64,000 nt of DNA from Muricauda sp. SCSIO 65647 (GTDB lineage Bacteria; Bacteroidota; Bacteroidia; Flavobacteriales; Flavobacteriaceae). The position numbers were made by a program, and so were the translations under genes. The DNA is taken from the NCBI RefSeq assembly GCF_021534965.1, contig NZ_CP091037.1, positions 1,094,501 through 1,158,500 of the forward strand, in the 5' to 3' direction. Of the stretch, positions 18,515 to 27,721 are shown piece by piece; position 1 is the first letter of the stretch; every line of letters begins with the position of its first letter. The notes beneath the pieces were generated by a model, which was given only the letters and a program-made list of their open reading frames with translations, did no database searches and had not been told where the DNA came from.

Positions 18515-19503
18515 GGGGTCTTTAGAATTAAATCGTTCAGTGATAGGGCACTTAGCGGTTTTGTGAGAGCAAGATCCTCGTAAATCTCAATTTCAGGGCT
18601 CTCATGTGCATATTTGAACTCTATTGGTTGTGCGGCATTGTCTATTGCCTTGCCAGCGTGCTGTACCTTAATTTTTTTTACCAGATAAAGCGTGGTAATC
18701 CCCTCAGTCTGGTAGCGTTCCGCAGTTTCTTCATCCATTTTTAGCAAAAACTGTAGCGCATTTCCCCTACCCAGTTTGTTTTTCAAGTTATTTTCATAGG
18801 GTGCTTTAGGTTCGAAAACGATCCGCATATCACGGGCCTTGCCCATGGAAAATACATTGTTCATTCCAAAACTGTGGCTTACCCAATACCCTTTTCGTTC
18901 AAAATCGTATTGCCTGCCGAAGGAAACAGAAGACACATGATAACCCACGACCTGATCATCTTCGAAAAAGGTCTTTGCCCACTCCTGTAGCGGGCCAAGA
19001 TATTTTGAAGTAAAGGCCTTATAATTTCGGAGTCTTTCAAATTCGTTCCTGCCCTTTCCCAGATTTTGGCAAACTTCAGCATGACAGATGCTGGATGCCA
19101 GTCTTGTTCGAAGAAAGCTTTGTAGAAACACAGAATTGCGATGGGCCTTGGTGCTATTTCCAGCCATAGGTGTCAATCGTTCCGTATCGAGGTCGGCCAT
19201 CAGCGGGGCAAGATACTTTAAACGTACCATCAGTGAGTAATTGGAAAGTCCGGTTCTGACCGTTTTGATCTTCTCTCTAATTTCAGGGGAATAGGACGTT
19301 CTCGTCGCCTTGGTTCTGGCGGGCAAATAGTTGTCAAAAACTCCAAATCTGGGTAAATCTTTATGAGTCTGAAGGTGTATGGTGGCGAAATCGTCTTGAT
19401 TTGGATTTATGGTCATTAGTCCTCCGCTGTCCTGGGCAGCTAAGGTCGTAATAGCCCCGAAGCCTAAAATCAAGAACAAGCAAAGGTTGACAGTTCGTTT
19501 CAT
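18511..19503 (-). CDS. Secreted paralogue 1 of the same unrecognised family, first gene of the operon
   Basis: A 330-residue protein with a signal peptide (VNLCLFLILGFGAITTLAAQ). Shared elements are HKDLPRFGVFDNYLPAR, GKGRNEFERLRNYKAFTSKY, GRQYDFERKGYWVSHS and IEIYEDLALTKPLSALSLND. It lacks the Cys-rich insert before the middle motif except ICHAEVCQNL. Its start is 213 bp from the divergent histidine kinase gene, so this two-component system is the obvious candidate regulator of the operon. Confidence 0.7.
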   Translation of the reverse strand: MKRTVNLCLFLILGFGAITTLAAQDSGGLMTINPNQDDFATIHLQTHKDLPRFGVFDNYLPARTKATRTSYSPEIREKIKTVRTGLSNYSLMVRLKYLAPLMADLDTERLTPMAGNSTKAHRNSVFLQSFLRTRLASSICHAEVCQNLGKGRNEFERLRNYKAFTSKYLGPLQEWAKTFFEDDQVVGYHVSSVSFGRQYDFERKGYWVSHSFGMNNVFSMGKARDMRIVFEPKAPYENNLKNKLGRGNALQFLLKMDEETAERYQTEGITTLYLVKKIKVQHAGKAIDNAAQPIEFKYAHESPEIEIYEDLALTKPLSALSLNDLILKTP

Positions 19504-19686
19504 ATGGCATTTTATTCAAAAAGAGCCTTCTAAACATCTTAAAACAATAAAAGATAACCATAAGCAGTGAACTGGGCCATGCCGAATTATTCAATGATGG
19601 GTTTTGCGTTATGAACGTTGCTTTTGCTAACAGAAGCGTTAAAAAGGAATTTCTTTGACCCTGAAGTTCTTAGGTATAAAAAAATG

Positions 19687-19694
19687 TAAATTTG
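19687..19694 (+). promoter_or_regulatory. Putative -7 promoter element for the LytS-type kinase operon
   Basis: TAAATTTG matches the Bacteroidota -7 consensus TAnnTTTG and lies 22 bp before the ATG at 19717. No clear -33 TTTG at ideal spacing. Confidence 0.35.
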
Positions 19695-19716
19695 GAGGAG
19701 ATCCAATGAGACCCGA

Positions 19717-21498
19717 ATGAACAGAAATCTGATCGTTTTCTTTTTCTTGGCCTCCTCTTTTTGTGCCGCCCAGGAACCTGTTTTGGATTCGCTAAAAAGT
19801 GTTTTACAAACGCAAACCAAGAAAGATTCCATCAGAGCTAAAACACTTTTGGGCATAGCGGAAGAAATGACATATTCAGACCCTGAAAATGCCTTTCCCT
19901 ATACCGACGAGGCATTAGAAATCAACAAAAGCCTACAGTGGTCAAAAGGTGAAGCCATGGCACTACGCCAGAAAGGAAACCTTTACTATGTCGTAGCAGA
20001 CAATTTAAATGCGCTTGAGACTTATCAGAAGGCCCTGCAATTGAGCCGGAAAATACAGGACAAAGATCTTGAAAACACCTTACTGAGCAATATTGGTAAC
20101 ATCTATGCCGATTTGAAAGAATATGACAAGGCACTTGAAAATTACAATGCCTTTTTATCAGCCGCCCGGGTTTCCAAAAATGTTCCCAATCAAATCAGAG
20201 GGCTTTCCAATATTGGCATAGTATACAACGATCTTGAGAATTTTGAAGAAGGTCTTTTCTATCTTGAAAGTGCCCTAAAGCTTGCCAAACAAGAAAAAAA
20301 CCAATTTTTTCAGGCCGCCATCATAAACAATCTTGCCCTAGGATATAAGGGCATGGGCCAATACGAAGAGTCACTTTCAAAATACAAGGCGGCGGCGGCC
20401 TTAGCGAAAGAATTGGGGAACACCTATATTTTGGCCTCGGCCTTGAACAGTATTGGCAAGGTGAACATCTTACTCGGCAATTACGGGGCCGCCAGTAAGG
20501 CCGGGCAAGAGGCCCTGGAGCTCTCAAGGGAAATTGGAGCCATTGAGTGGCAAGCCGATTCATGGCAGGTCTTGAGCACGGTATATGAAAAAAGTGACAA
20601 GCCCTTAGAAGCTCTGAACGCGTATAAGCGGCATATCGCATTTAGGGACAGTGTTCTGAATGAAGAGAAAAGGTCAGAACTGACCCGTAAAGAGATGTTG
20701 TTCACCATGGAAAAGCAGCGGGCCGCGGCAGAAAGCGAACTAAAAAGAGAGCAACTGATCAAGAACGGCTATCTGATGGGTGCCGTACTTCTGGGAATTA
20801 TAGCTGCTATTGGATATTTGCTCTACAAGCGAAGAAGAGATGCCAAAGAAGCCCAAAAAATTGCAGATTTTAAGGCCAAGGTTTCCGAAACTGAGCTCAA
20901 GGCATTACGGTCACAAATGAACCCACATTTTATTTTCAATTCGCTAAACTCTATAAGCGACTTTCTTGCCAAAAACGATGTGGGGCAAGCCAATGACTAT
21001 TTGATAAAATTCGCCAAGCTAACAAGGGCGATTCTTGAGAATTCAGAAAAGAAATGGATTCCCATCGCAGAGGATCTGAATTTGATGGAGTTGTATATGC
21101 AAATCGAAAGCCTGCGGCTGCGCAAAAAATTTACGTACTCGATTGATGTGGATGAAACTATTGACCAAGAAGATACGATGATCCCTCCTTTGATCCTTCA
21201 GCCTTTTGTTGAGAACAGTATTTGGCATGGCATTGCCAAAAAAGAAGAAGGGGGTCATATCTCCATTGTCCTTAAAAAAGAAGATGATATGGTTTTATGT
21301 GTTGTTGAGGACAATGGTGTGGGCAGGCCTTCCACGGTACCCGTATCCTTAAAAAAGAGCTCTTTGGGATTAAAAATTACCGCAAGTCGGCTTGATATCA
21401 TCAATAAACTCAAGAATACCCGTGGTTCTTTAAAAATGATCGATAAAACCGAGGGGCTTCGGGTCGAATTAAAGCTACCTTTGGAATTTCAATTTTGA
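19717..21498 (+). CDS. TPR-containing sensor histidine kinase, LytS/YehU type
   Basis: A 593-residue membrane kinase. The signal peptide MNRNLIVFFFLASSFCA is followed by five to six periplasmic TPR units (about residues 40-310), a coiled stretch rich in Lys/Glu, a transmembrane segment (GYLMGAVLLGIIAAIGYLLY, about 347-366), and a His_kinase domain with the phospho-acceptor box QMNPHFIFNSLNSIS. The ATPase part shows LQPFVENSIWHGIAK (N box) and VVEDNGVGRPS. The response regulator gene starts 2 bp after its stop. The periplasmic TPRs probably sense a protein or cell-envelope signal. It diverges from the secreted-paralogue operon. Confidence 0.9.
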   Translation: MNRNLIVFFFLASSFCAAQEPVLDSLKSVLQTQTKKDSIRAKTLLGIAEEMTYSDPENAFPYTDEALEINKSLQWSKGEAMALRQKGNLYYVVADNLNALETYQKALQLSRKIQDKDLENTLLSNIGNIYADLKEYDKALENYNAFLSAARVSKNVPNQIRGLSNIGIVYNDLENFEEGLFYLESALKLAKQEKNQFFQAAIINNLALGYKGMGQYEESLSKYKAAAALAKELGNTYILASALNSIGKVNILLGNYGAASKAGQEALELSREIGAIEWQADSWQVLSTVYEKSDKPLEALNAYKRHIAFRDSVLNEEKRSELTRKEMLFTMEKQRAAAESELKREQLIKNGYLMGAVLLGIIAAIGYLLYKRRRDAKEAQKIADFKAKVSETELKALRSQMNPHFIFNSLNSISDFLAKNDVGQANDYLIKFAKLTRAILENSEKKWIPIAEDLNLMELYMQIESLRLRKKFTYSIDVDETIDQEDTMIPPLILQPFVENSIWHGIAKKEEGGHISIVLKKEDDMVLCVVEDNGVGRPSTVPVSLKKSSLGLKITASRLDIINKLKNTRGSLKMIDKTEGLRVELKLPLEFQF

Positions 21499-21499
21499 T

Positions 21500-22258
21500 A
21501 TGAAAAAACTCTCGGCCATTATTGTTGATGATGAGCAGCATTGCACAGACCGATTGCTGTTGCTGCTCGAAGAGCATTCCGAGACCATAGAAGTAGCCGC
21601 GACCTGTAGCGATATTGAGGAGGCCAAAGCGCATATTGAAAACGAAAAGCCCGATATTGTTTTTTTGGATGTACAGTTACATGAGCAAACAGGTTTTGAT
21701 TTACTGGCCCAAATAGAGGCTGTGGATTTTGAGGTCATTTTTACCACCGCTTTTGACAGTTACGCCATTAAAGCGTTTAAATTCTCGGCACTTGATTATC
21801 TATTAAAACCGTTAGACCGTGAGGATCTAAATGCTGCAATAGATAGGCTGAAAACTCAAAAAGGACTTAAGAATGCTTCTCGAAAAATAGAGACGTTGCT
21901 TTATAATTTCAACAAAAACATTCATCAAGAAAAGCATCTGGCCGTGCCCACCTTGGAGGGACTTGATATGATAGCGGTCAAGAACATTACCCATCTGCAG
22001 TCAGATGCCAACTATACCCATATCCACATTCTCCCCAGTAAAAAAATCACCGCTCCCAAAAACCTAAAATACTTTGAGGATATTTTGGACGAGAATTTGT
22101 TTTTTAGGATACACAAATCACATCTGGTGAACCTATCCTTTATCAATTCGTATTTGAAAGGTAAAGGTGGTTATGTGGTACTAACGGATGGCACAAAGCT
22201 TGAGGTGGCCGTTCGCAGAAAAGAGGAATTGCTCAAAAGATTGAATACCATGAATTAA
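21500..22258 (+). CDS. LytTR-family response regulator
   Basis: A 252-residue regulator. The receiver domain has IIVDDEQHC (acidic pocket), DIVFLDVQLHEQTGFDLL (phospho-acceptor Asp), TTAFDSYA and ALDYLLKPLD. The C-terminal LytTR DNA-binding domain (about 145-250) has MIAVKNITHLQSDANYTHIH and FFRIHKSHLVNLSFI. The start immediately after the kinase stop shows co-translation. Likely targets are the divergent secreted-paralogue operon and itself. Confidence 0.92.
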   Translation: MKKLSAIIVDDEQHCTDRLLLLLEEHSETIEVAATCSDIEEAKAHIENEKPDIVFLDVQLHEQTGFDLLAQIEAVDFEVIFTTAFDSYAIKAFKFSALDYLLKPLDREDLNAAIDRLKTQKGLKNASRKIETLLYNFNKNIHQEKHLAVPTLEGLDMIAVKNITHLQSDANYTHIHILPSKKITAPKNLKYFEDILDENLFFRIHKSHLVNLSFINSYLKGKGGYVVLTDGTKLEVAVRRKEELLKRLNTMN

Positions 22259-22425
22259 TCTGAGACCGAGACTTCATTATGCTAAAGCTCTTTCAACAGA
22301 CCTTCAACTATTAAAATTTCTTTACATATCGATTGTAACTCCCCTAAAACGTTTGCTCTATAGAACTTTAAAGAATTTGATTGATAAATCGTTGGGCCAA
22401 ACCGAATCTGGATTTAGCAACAAAA

Positions 22426-22959
22426 CTATAACATAAAGCCAGTAGCGTTGGCTCGAAGGAAATGAAGTGCCTTAGACATTTGATTTTCTACGGTTTTTAC
22501 AGATATTCCCATATCCAAAGCAATTTCTTTGTATTTCTTTTTCTCCAATTTATTTTGAATGAATATTTCCTTACAACGTGGTGGCAATTGGTCTATTAAC
22601 CTGTTTAGCCTTTCCATTTTGAAATCATAAAGATCTTCTTCCAATGTTGCCTCTGAAATAACTTCCCACCTTATTTTATCCAAGGTATCGAATTTAATCT
22701 TTTGGCTTCTAATGTGCTGTAAAAATCGATTATGGCAAGTTTTGAAAAGATAGCTCTTGAGCGACGTGGTGATGATTATCGACTTTCGTTTCTCCCACAG
22801 TCCGACAATGGCATCTTGAATGATATCTTCGGCCAAAGACCGGTCAGCACAGAGATTGAAAATGTAATTACAGAGCCACTCATAGTATTCAGAGAACAAA
22901 TGCCGATAGGCCTTTTCCCTGCCTTTTCGCAGACCATTTATCAGTTTTTTTTCGTCCAT
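22426..22959 (-). CDS. ECF sigma factor, FecI/PUL type
   Basis: About 177 residues. Region 2 is seen in YHRLFSEYYEWLC-like AYRHLFSEYYEWLC and LAEDIIQDAIVGLWEKR; region 4 in IDQLPPRCKEIFIQNKLEKK and IALDMGISVKTVENQMS. The start at 22959 (MDEKKLING) is more typical than the upstream ATG at 22983. It diverges from a FecR-like anti-sigma gene that precedes a SusC with an STN domain, the standard trans-envelope signalling layout, so it should switch on the 24306-30739 locus. Confidence 0.92.
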   Translation of the reverse strand: MDEKKLINGLRKGREKAYRHLFSEYYEWLCNYIFNLCADRSLAEDIIQDAIVGLWEKRKSIIITTSLKSYLFKTCHNRFLQHIRSQKIKFDTLDKIRWEVISEATLEEDLYDFKMERLNRLIDQLPPRCKEIFIQNKLEKKKYKEIALDMGISVKTVENQMSKALHFLRANATGFML

Positions 22960-23054
22960 ATGCAATGGGCAGTAGTAACTCAAATCTAATAAAAATTAAA
23001 AAAACATAGGGGTTTTTTATGATTTCAGCATCATTAAGTTAAAACAAATACTGA

Positions 23055-24221
23055 ATGTCTAAATTCCATTTGTTGATAGACAAATTCATTGACCATTCCA
23101 TCTCTAAGGAAGAAAGAGAGGCTTTGGAGCAGTGGATCCAAGAGAGTGAAAGTAACATGGCTTTTTTTAAAAGCCGCCTCAAAGAATCGAATCGAAAAAT
23201 ATCGGCTGGCTTTGATACCGAATCGGCCTATCAAAGATTCTTGGAAACCTTGACATCAAAGAAGAAAACTTCAACACCTTTTCATTCAATACTAAGATAT
23301 GCTGCGCTGTTGATTCTTCTATTTACTATTGGTTTTTTGGTCAAAAGACAACTAATTGACCAAAACCAAACCTCAACAAAAGTAGTCGAAAGCCAAAAAG
23401 AAATTGATGTTGGCAATAATATCGTAATCAAATTGGCCGATGGAACCACAAAAGTTTTGAGTTCTGAGGGCGATGAAGAGGTAACCGATGCCAAAGGAAA
23501 CATTGTTGCCAGTAAAGGTGGAAATTCCATCGTATTTGACCAAGATGTATCGGGGCAAGATAACTCGGTCGTATACCATGAAGTCTTTATTCCATTCGGA
23601 CAAACTTTTCAATTAAGGCTTTCAGACGGAACCAAGGTGTGGTTGAATGCAGGTTCGAAACTGCGCTTTCCACAAAGTTTCGTCAATTCAGATAGAAAAA
23701 GGATCGTTTATTTAGAGGGGGAGGCCTTTTTTGATGTTGTTACAAATAAGGATAAGCCTTTTGTGGTCAACACACAGGAGATAGATGTTGAGGTATTGGG
23801 CACCCAATTCAATATTTCATCTTACGAGACCGACGATTTCATAGCAACCACTTTGGTAGAAGGTGTTGTCAAGGTTTATGAAACCAGGACACCGGAAAAC
23901 GGTATTCAGTTATCACCCAATTTTCAAGCCAATTATGACAAATTCGGCAATCATTTCAGTAAGGCAGAAGTAGATACAGACGTTCACACAGCTTGGATGC
24001 AGGGCCGTTTGATTATCGACAATCTGAGATTTTCTGAAATACTGATAAGACTAGAAAGAAGATACTTTGTAAAATTCGTGAATAGGGCAGAAAGTTTGAA
24101 CGACGAAATCTATAAGGGAGAATTTGTTGATGAAGACATTGAATCCGTTCTCAAAACAATAGCCCTAAGTACACCTTTTAACTATGAAATAAACCAAAAC
24201 ATAATCACTATAACGCAATAA
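23055..24221 (+). CDS. FecR-family anti-sigma factor
   Basis: A 388-residue inner-membrane protein. The cytoplasmic N-terminal anti-sigma part (FIDHSISKEEREALEQWIQE) precedes a transmembrane segment (ILRYAALLILLFTIGFLV). The periplasmic FecR domain is recognisable by GQTFQLRLSDGTKVWLNAGS, VYLEGEAFFDV and VLGTQFNISSY. The C-terminal part (LRFSEILIRLERRYFVKF) matches the DUF4974-type end. It holds the divergent sigma factor inactive until the STN domain of the SusC encoded downstream signals substrate binding. Confidence 0.93.
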   Translation: MSKFHLLIDKFIDHSISKEEREALEQWIQESESNMAFFKSRLKESNRKISAGFDTESAYQRFLETLTSKKKTSTPFHSILRYAALLILLFTIGFLVKRQLIDQNQTSTKVVESQKEIDVGNNIVIKLADGTTKVLSSEGDEEVTDAKGNIVASKGGNSIVFDQDVSGQDNSVVYHEVFIPFGQTFQLRLSDGTKVWLNAGSKLRFPQSFVNSDRKRIVYLEGEAFFDVVTNKDKPFVVNTQEIDVEVLGTQFNISSYETDDFIATTLVEGVVKVYETRTPENGIQLSPNFQANYDKFGNHFSKAEVDTDVHTAWMQGRLIIDNLRFSEILIRLERRYFVKFVNRAESLNDEIYKGEFVDEDIESVLKTIALSTPFNYEINQNIITITQ

Positions 24222-24227
24222 AAAAGA

Positions 24228-24253
24228 AAGGGAAGTGTTGGCCCACTTCCCTT
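24228..24253. other. Stem-loop between fecR-like gene and susC
   Basis: AAGGGAAGTG (24228-24237) and CACTTCCCTT (24244-24253) form a perfect ten-base stem with a six-base loop. There is no T tract after it on the plus strand, so it may be a leaky terminator, attenuator or mRNA-stability element that uncouples the regulator from the highly expressed susC. On the minus strand it is followed by a T-rich run. Confidence 0.5.
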
Positions 24254-24305
24254 ATCAACTCGATCATTAATAAATTATTACTAACAATCAAAGACATTCA
24301 AAACT

Positions 24306-27300
24306 ATGAAAAAAAGCGATGAGGACCATGTTCTTGACAAAGTGCATGGTAAAAAACTAAATCTCAAAATGAAGTTCTGTTTTCTTATGGCCTCCCTTGT
24401 ACTCTTTCAGCTATCGGCCAATTCGGTCATGTCGCAGAAAAGAATGGAATTTAACTATGACAATGTTCCACTGAAACGGATTCTGAAAGAAATAAAATCC
24501 CAAACGGGTTATCGGTTCTTCTATAATGTTAAGGAAATAGACGACAAACAAAAAACCTCTCTTGCCGCTGATAAGGAAACCATAAGGGAAGTTTTGGACA
24601 AATTGGCGTCCAAGGTAGATCTTGACTATGCGATCAATGAAAATCAAATAGTTCTGACACGTAAGATAATTACTGCCAATGCACCGCCCCAAGAACGGGA
24701 AATAAGCGGTACGGTCACCGATGCAAATGGAACGCCCCTACCCGGTGCCAGCATCGTTGAAAAGGGTACTACAAACGGCACGGAATCTGATTTTGATGGT
24801 AATTTTTCCATTATCGTTACAGATGAAAATGCTGTTTTGGTCATTTCCTACATTGGTTTTACCAGTCAAGAAATTACTGTTTCAGGACAGTCCAACTTCA
24901 ATATCATTCTTCAAGAAAGCACTGCGGCGCTTGACGAAATTGTGGTCATAGGGTATGGTACACAGCTGAAAAGCGACCTAACAGGATCGATATCATCGCT
25001 TCGTACCGATGATTTTAACCCAGGCGCCAATGTATCGGTAGACCAATTGCTTCAAGGTCGTGCAGCTGGTGTGCAGATAAGTCAGGCCAGTTCTGCCCCT
25101 GGTGGTGGTCTCAGCATTAGAATTCGTGGGGCCAGTTCATTGAACGCCGGTAATGAACCCCTGTATGTTATCGATGGCTATCCCATTGACAATAGCCCAA
25201 ATCTGTTTTCGAGTACCATTGCTGCCCAAGTCGCCAACAATAATAGCCCAAGAAACCCATTGAACGCTTTAAACCCAGCTGATATAGAGTCTATAGAGAT
25301 TCTTAAGGATGCTTCTGCGACCGCGATTTACGGATCACGGGGTGCCAATGGTGTCATCATGATTACCACAAAAAAAGGTAGGGAAGGAAAAATGTCGGTT
25401 ACCTACGATGTATATGCGGGCATGCAAAGTGTTGCCGAAACGATCGATGTGCTTTCCACCAGTGAATATATCAATGCTATCAATGCACTGTCGTTAGATC
25501 AGGGAAACGATATCGTTTTTACCGATGAAGATATAGCACGAATAGGCCAAGGCACCGACTGGCAAGACCAAATATTTCGTACCGCACCGGTGACCAATCA
25601 CAACCTTTCTGTTCAAGGAGGCTCGAAGACAACTTCCATTTACGCCTCATTCAATTATTTTGATCAAGAGGGCGTTGTCAACAACTCAGGAATAGAAAGG
25701 TTCACCGGTAGAATAAACATCGATACAGAGATTGGGGAACGTGCACAGTTGGGCATAAATTTCAATACCAGTCTCGTTAAGGACAACAATAATGTTGACG
25801 GGGTCAATACCAATGAGCAAGCAGGCCCTATCAACACCGCACAGCTCTATGACCCAACAGAACCCATCTTCAATGAGGATGGCTCATTTGCCCAATCTCC
25901 TAATTTGACCATCAATAACCCACTGTCACTAGTAAATGGTATCTCAAGTTTGAGCGAGACCAACCGTACTTTCGGCACCGTCTTTTTAAATTATGATTTT
26001 ACGGATAACCTTTCGGGCAAATTTAATTTTGGAACTGATCGGCAACAGACACGAAGAGATATTTTCAACTCCTCACAAACCATACGAGGTGAAGACCAGA
26101 GTGGTATCGCCAATATAGAGGTTTTGGAGCGTTCCAATTATCTTTTTGAGTATACCATGAACTATAACAAGGTTTTTGCAGAAAAACATAGCCTAACGGT
26201 CTTGGGGGGTATTACGTTCCAACAATTTGAAACCCGGAGTTTCTCGGGGAACATCAATGGTTTCCCCACAGATGAAATTGGCACCAATAATCTAGAATTG
26301 GGTGATACCAACAATGATAATCTTTCGAGCAGAAAGGAAGAAAACTCGCTCTTGTCTTATCTGGGAAGGGTAAACTATAGCTTTGACAATAAGTATTTGG
26401 TAACCGCCTCCATCAGGGCCGATGGGTCGTCACGCTTTGGGGAGAACAATAAGTTTGGGTATTTTCCTTCTTTTGCACTGGGCTGGAAACTCTCTGAAGA
26501 GCGTTTTATACCAGATGTCTTTAGCGAACTGAAGCTTAGGGCAAGTTGGGGACAAACCGGTAATCAGGAAATAGGTAATTTCAATTCGTTATTGACGTTC
26601 CAAGCTGGGCGTAATGTGGTGTTGGACGGTAATCTTGAGGGAAGTGTTCAGCCATCTCGCATAGCCAATCCGAATCTAAAATGGGAAACTACCGAACAGT
26701 TGGATATCGGGTTGGACATCGGGCTGTTCAACGGAAGAATCAACACAACCTTAGATTATTTTTCCAAGACCACCAACGACTTATTGTTTAATCTACCATT
26801 GCCTTTGGCGTCTGGTTTTGGTTCAATCTTGACCAATGTCGGGGAAGTGCAGAACACGGGGTTCGAGGTTTTAATCAATTCTACCAATATAGTGACCGAT
26901 GATTTCGAATGGGACACCTCATTGAACTTTTCCACCATAAAGAACGAGGTGGTCGATTTGGGAAGAATTGAAGATGGCAGGTTCGTCACAGGTGGTGTTC
27001 AAGGGGTAGGCAATACCTCGGTAATACAGGAAGGCGATCCCTTGGCTTCCTATTTTGGTTATGTGGTTACCGGATTCTTTCAAGAAGGTGACGATATCGC
27101 AAATTCTGCACAGCCCAATGCACAACCCGGGTTCCCAATTTTCGAGGACAGAAACGGTGATGGGGTCATTAACCCTGATGACCAGACCATTATCGGAAGT
27201 CCCTTTCCAGATTTTATCTACGGTATTCGCAACTCCTTCAAATACAAAAATTGGAATCTTGATGTCTTCTTTCAAGGTCAGGAGGGGGCGGATCTTTTGA

Positions 27301-27701
27301 ACGTCAATTTGATCGAATCACTGTACCCGGCAAACTTTAGAAGAAATCGGCTCGCTGAAACCATTTTGGACAGGTGGACTCCACAAAACACAGATGCCAG
27401 ATGGCCCTCTTCAGTAAATCCAAATGCGTATGGAGCGAGTAAGGTAAATACCCTTACGGTAGAAGACGCCTCTTTTTTCAGGCTAAAAAATGTGCAGTTG
27501 AGCTATAATGTGCCAGTGAACAATGTAAACTTTTTGAATTCCTTGAAACTTTATGTGACCGGACAAAACCTTTTTACAATCACTGATTACAGTGGATTTG
27601 ACCCAGAGGCCAATTCATTTGGCAGCCAAAATGTTAGGATTGATTACAGCAGTTATCCATTGGCCACTACCTATCTATTGGGATTGACCGCCAACTTTTA
27701 A
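24306..27701 (+). CDS. SusC/RagA-type TonB-dependent transporter with N-terminal STN signalling domain
   Basis: A 1131-residue outer-membrane importer. After the signal region come an STN domain (about 45-120; FNYDNVPLKRILKEIKSQTG), a carboxypeptidase-like beta domain (ISGTVTDANGTPLPGAS to about 215), a plug (LDEIVVIGYGTQLKSDLTGS; VLKDASATAIYGSRGANGVI-like ILKDASATAIYGSRGANGV) and a long beta-barrel ending in LLGLTANF. The STN domain links substrate binding to the FecR/sigma pair next door. It acts with the SusD lipoprotein encoded 20 bp downstream to take up an oligosaccharide, possibly sulfated given the adjacent sulfatase. Confidence 0.95.
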   Translation: MKKSDEDHVLDKVHGKKLNLKMKFCFLMASLVLFQLSANSVMSQKRMEFNYDNVPLKRILKEIKSQTGYRFFYNVKEIDDKQKTSLAADKETIREVLDKLASKVDLDYAINENQIVLTRKIITANAPPQEREISGTVTDANGTPLPGASIVEKGTTNGTESDFDGNFSIIVTDENAVLVISYIGFTSQEITVSGQSNFNIILQESTAALDEIVVIGYGTQLKSDLTGSISSLRTDDFNPGANVSVDQLLQGRAAGVQISQASSAPGGGLSIRIRGASSLNAGNEPLYVIDGYPIDNSPNLFSSTIAAQVANNNSPRNPLNALNPADIESIEILKDASATAIYGSRGANGVIMITTKKGREGKMSVTYDVYAGMQSVAETIDVLSTSEYINAINALSLDQGNDIVFTDEDIARIGQGTDWQDQIFRTAPVTNHNLSVQGGSKTTSIYASFNYFDQEGVVNNSGIERFTGRINIDTEIGERAQLGINFNTSLVKDNNNVDGVNTNEQAGPINTAQLYDPTEPIFNEDGSFAQSPNLTINNPLSLVNGISSLSETNRTFGTVFLNYDFTDNLSGKFNFGTDRQQTRRDIFNSSQTIRGEDQSGIANIEVLERSNYLFEYTMNYNKVFAEKHSLTVLGGITFQQFETRSFSGNINGFPTDEIGTNNLELGDTNNDNLSSRKEENSLLSYLGRVNYSFDNKYLVTASIRADGSSRFGENNKFGYFPSFALGWKLSEERFIPDVFSELKLRASWGQTGNQEIGNFNSLLTFQAGRNVVLDGNLEGSVQPSRIANPNLKWETTEQLDIGLDIGLFNGRINTTLDYFSKTTNDLLFNLPLPLASGFGSILTNVGEVQNTGFEVLINSTNIVTDDFEWDTSLNFSTIKNEVVDLGRIEDGRFVTGGVQGVGNTSVIQEGDPLASYFGYVVTGFFQEGDDIANSAQPNAQPGFPIFEDRNGDGVINPDDQTIIGSPFPDFIYGIRNSFKYKNWNLDVFFQGQEGADLLNVNLIESLYPANFRRNRLAETILDRWTPQNTDARWPSSVNPNAYGASKVNTLTVEDASFFRLKNVQLSYNVPVNNVNFLNSLKLYVTGQNLFTITDYSGFDPEANSFGSQNVRIDYSSYPLATTYLLGLTANF

Positions 27702-27721
27702 ATTAATTAAAAAATATTGTG

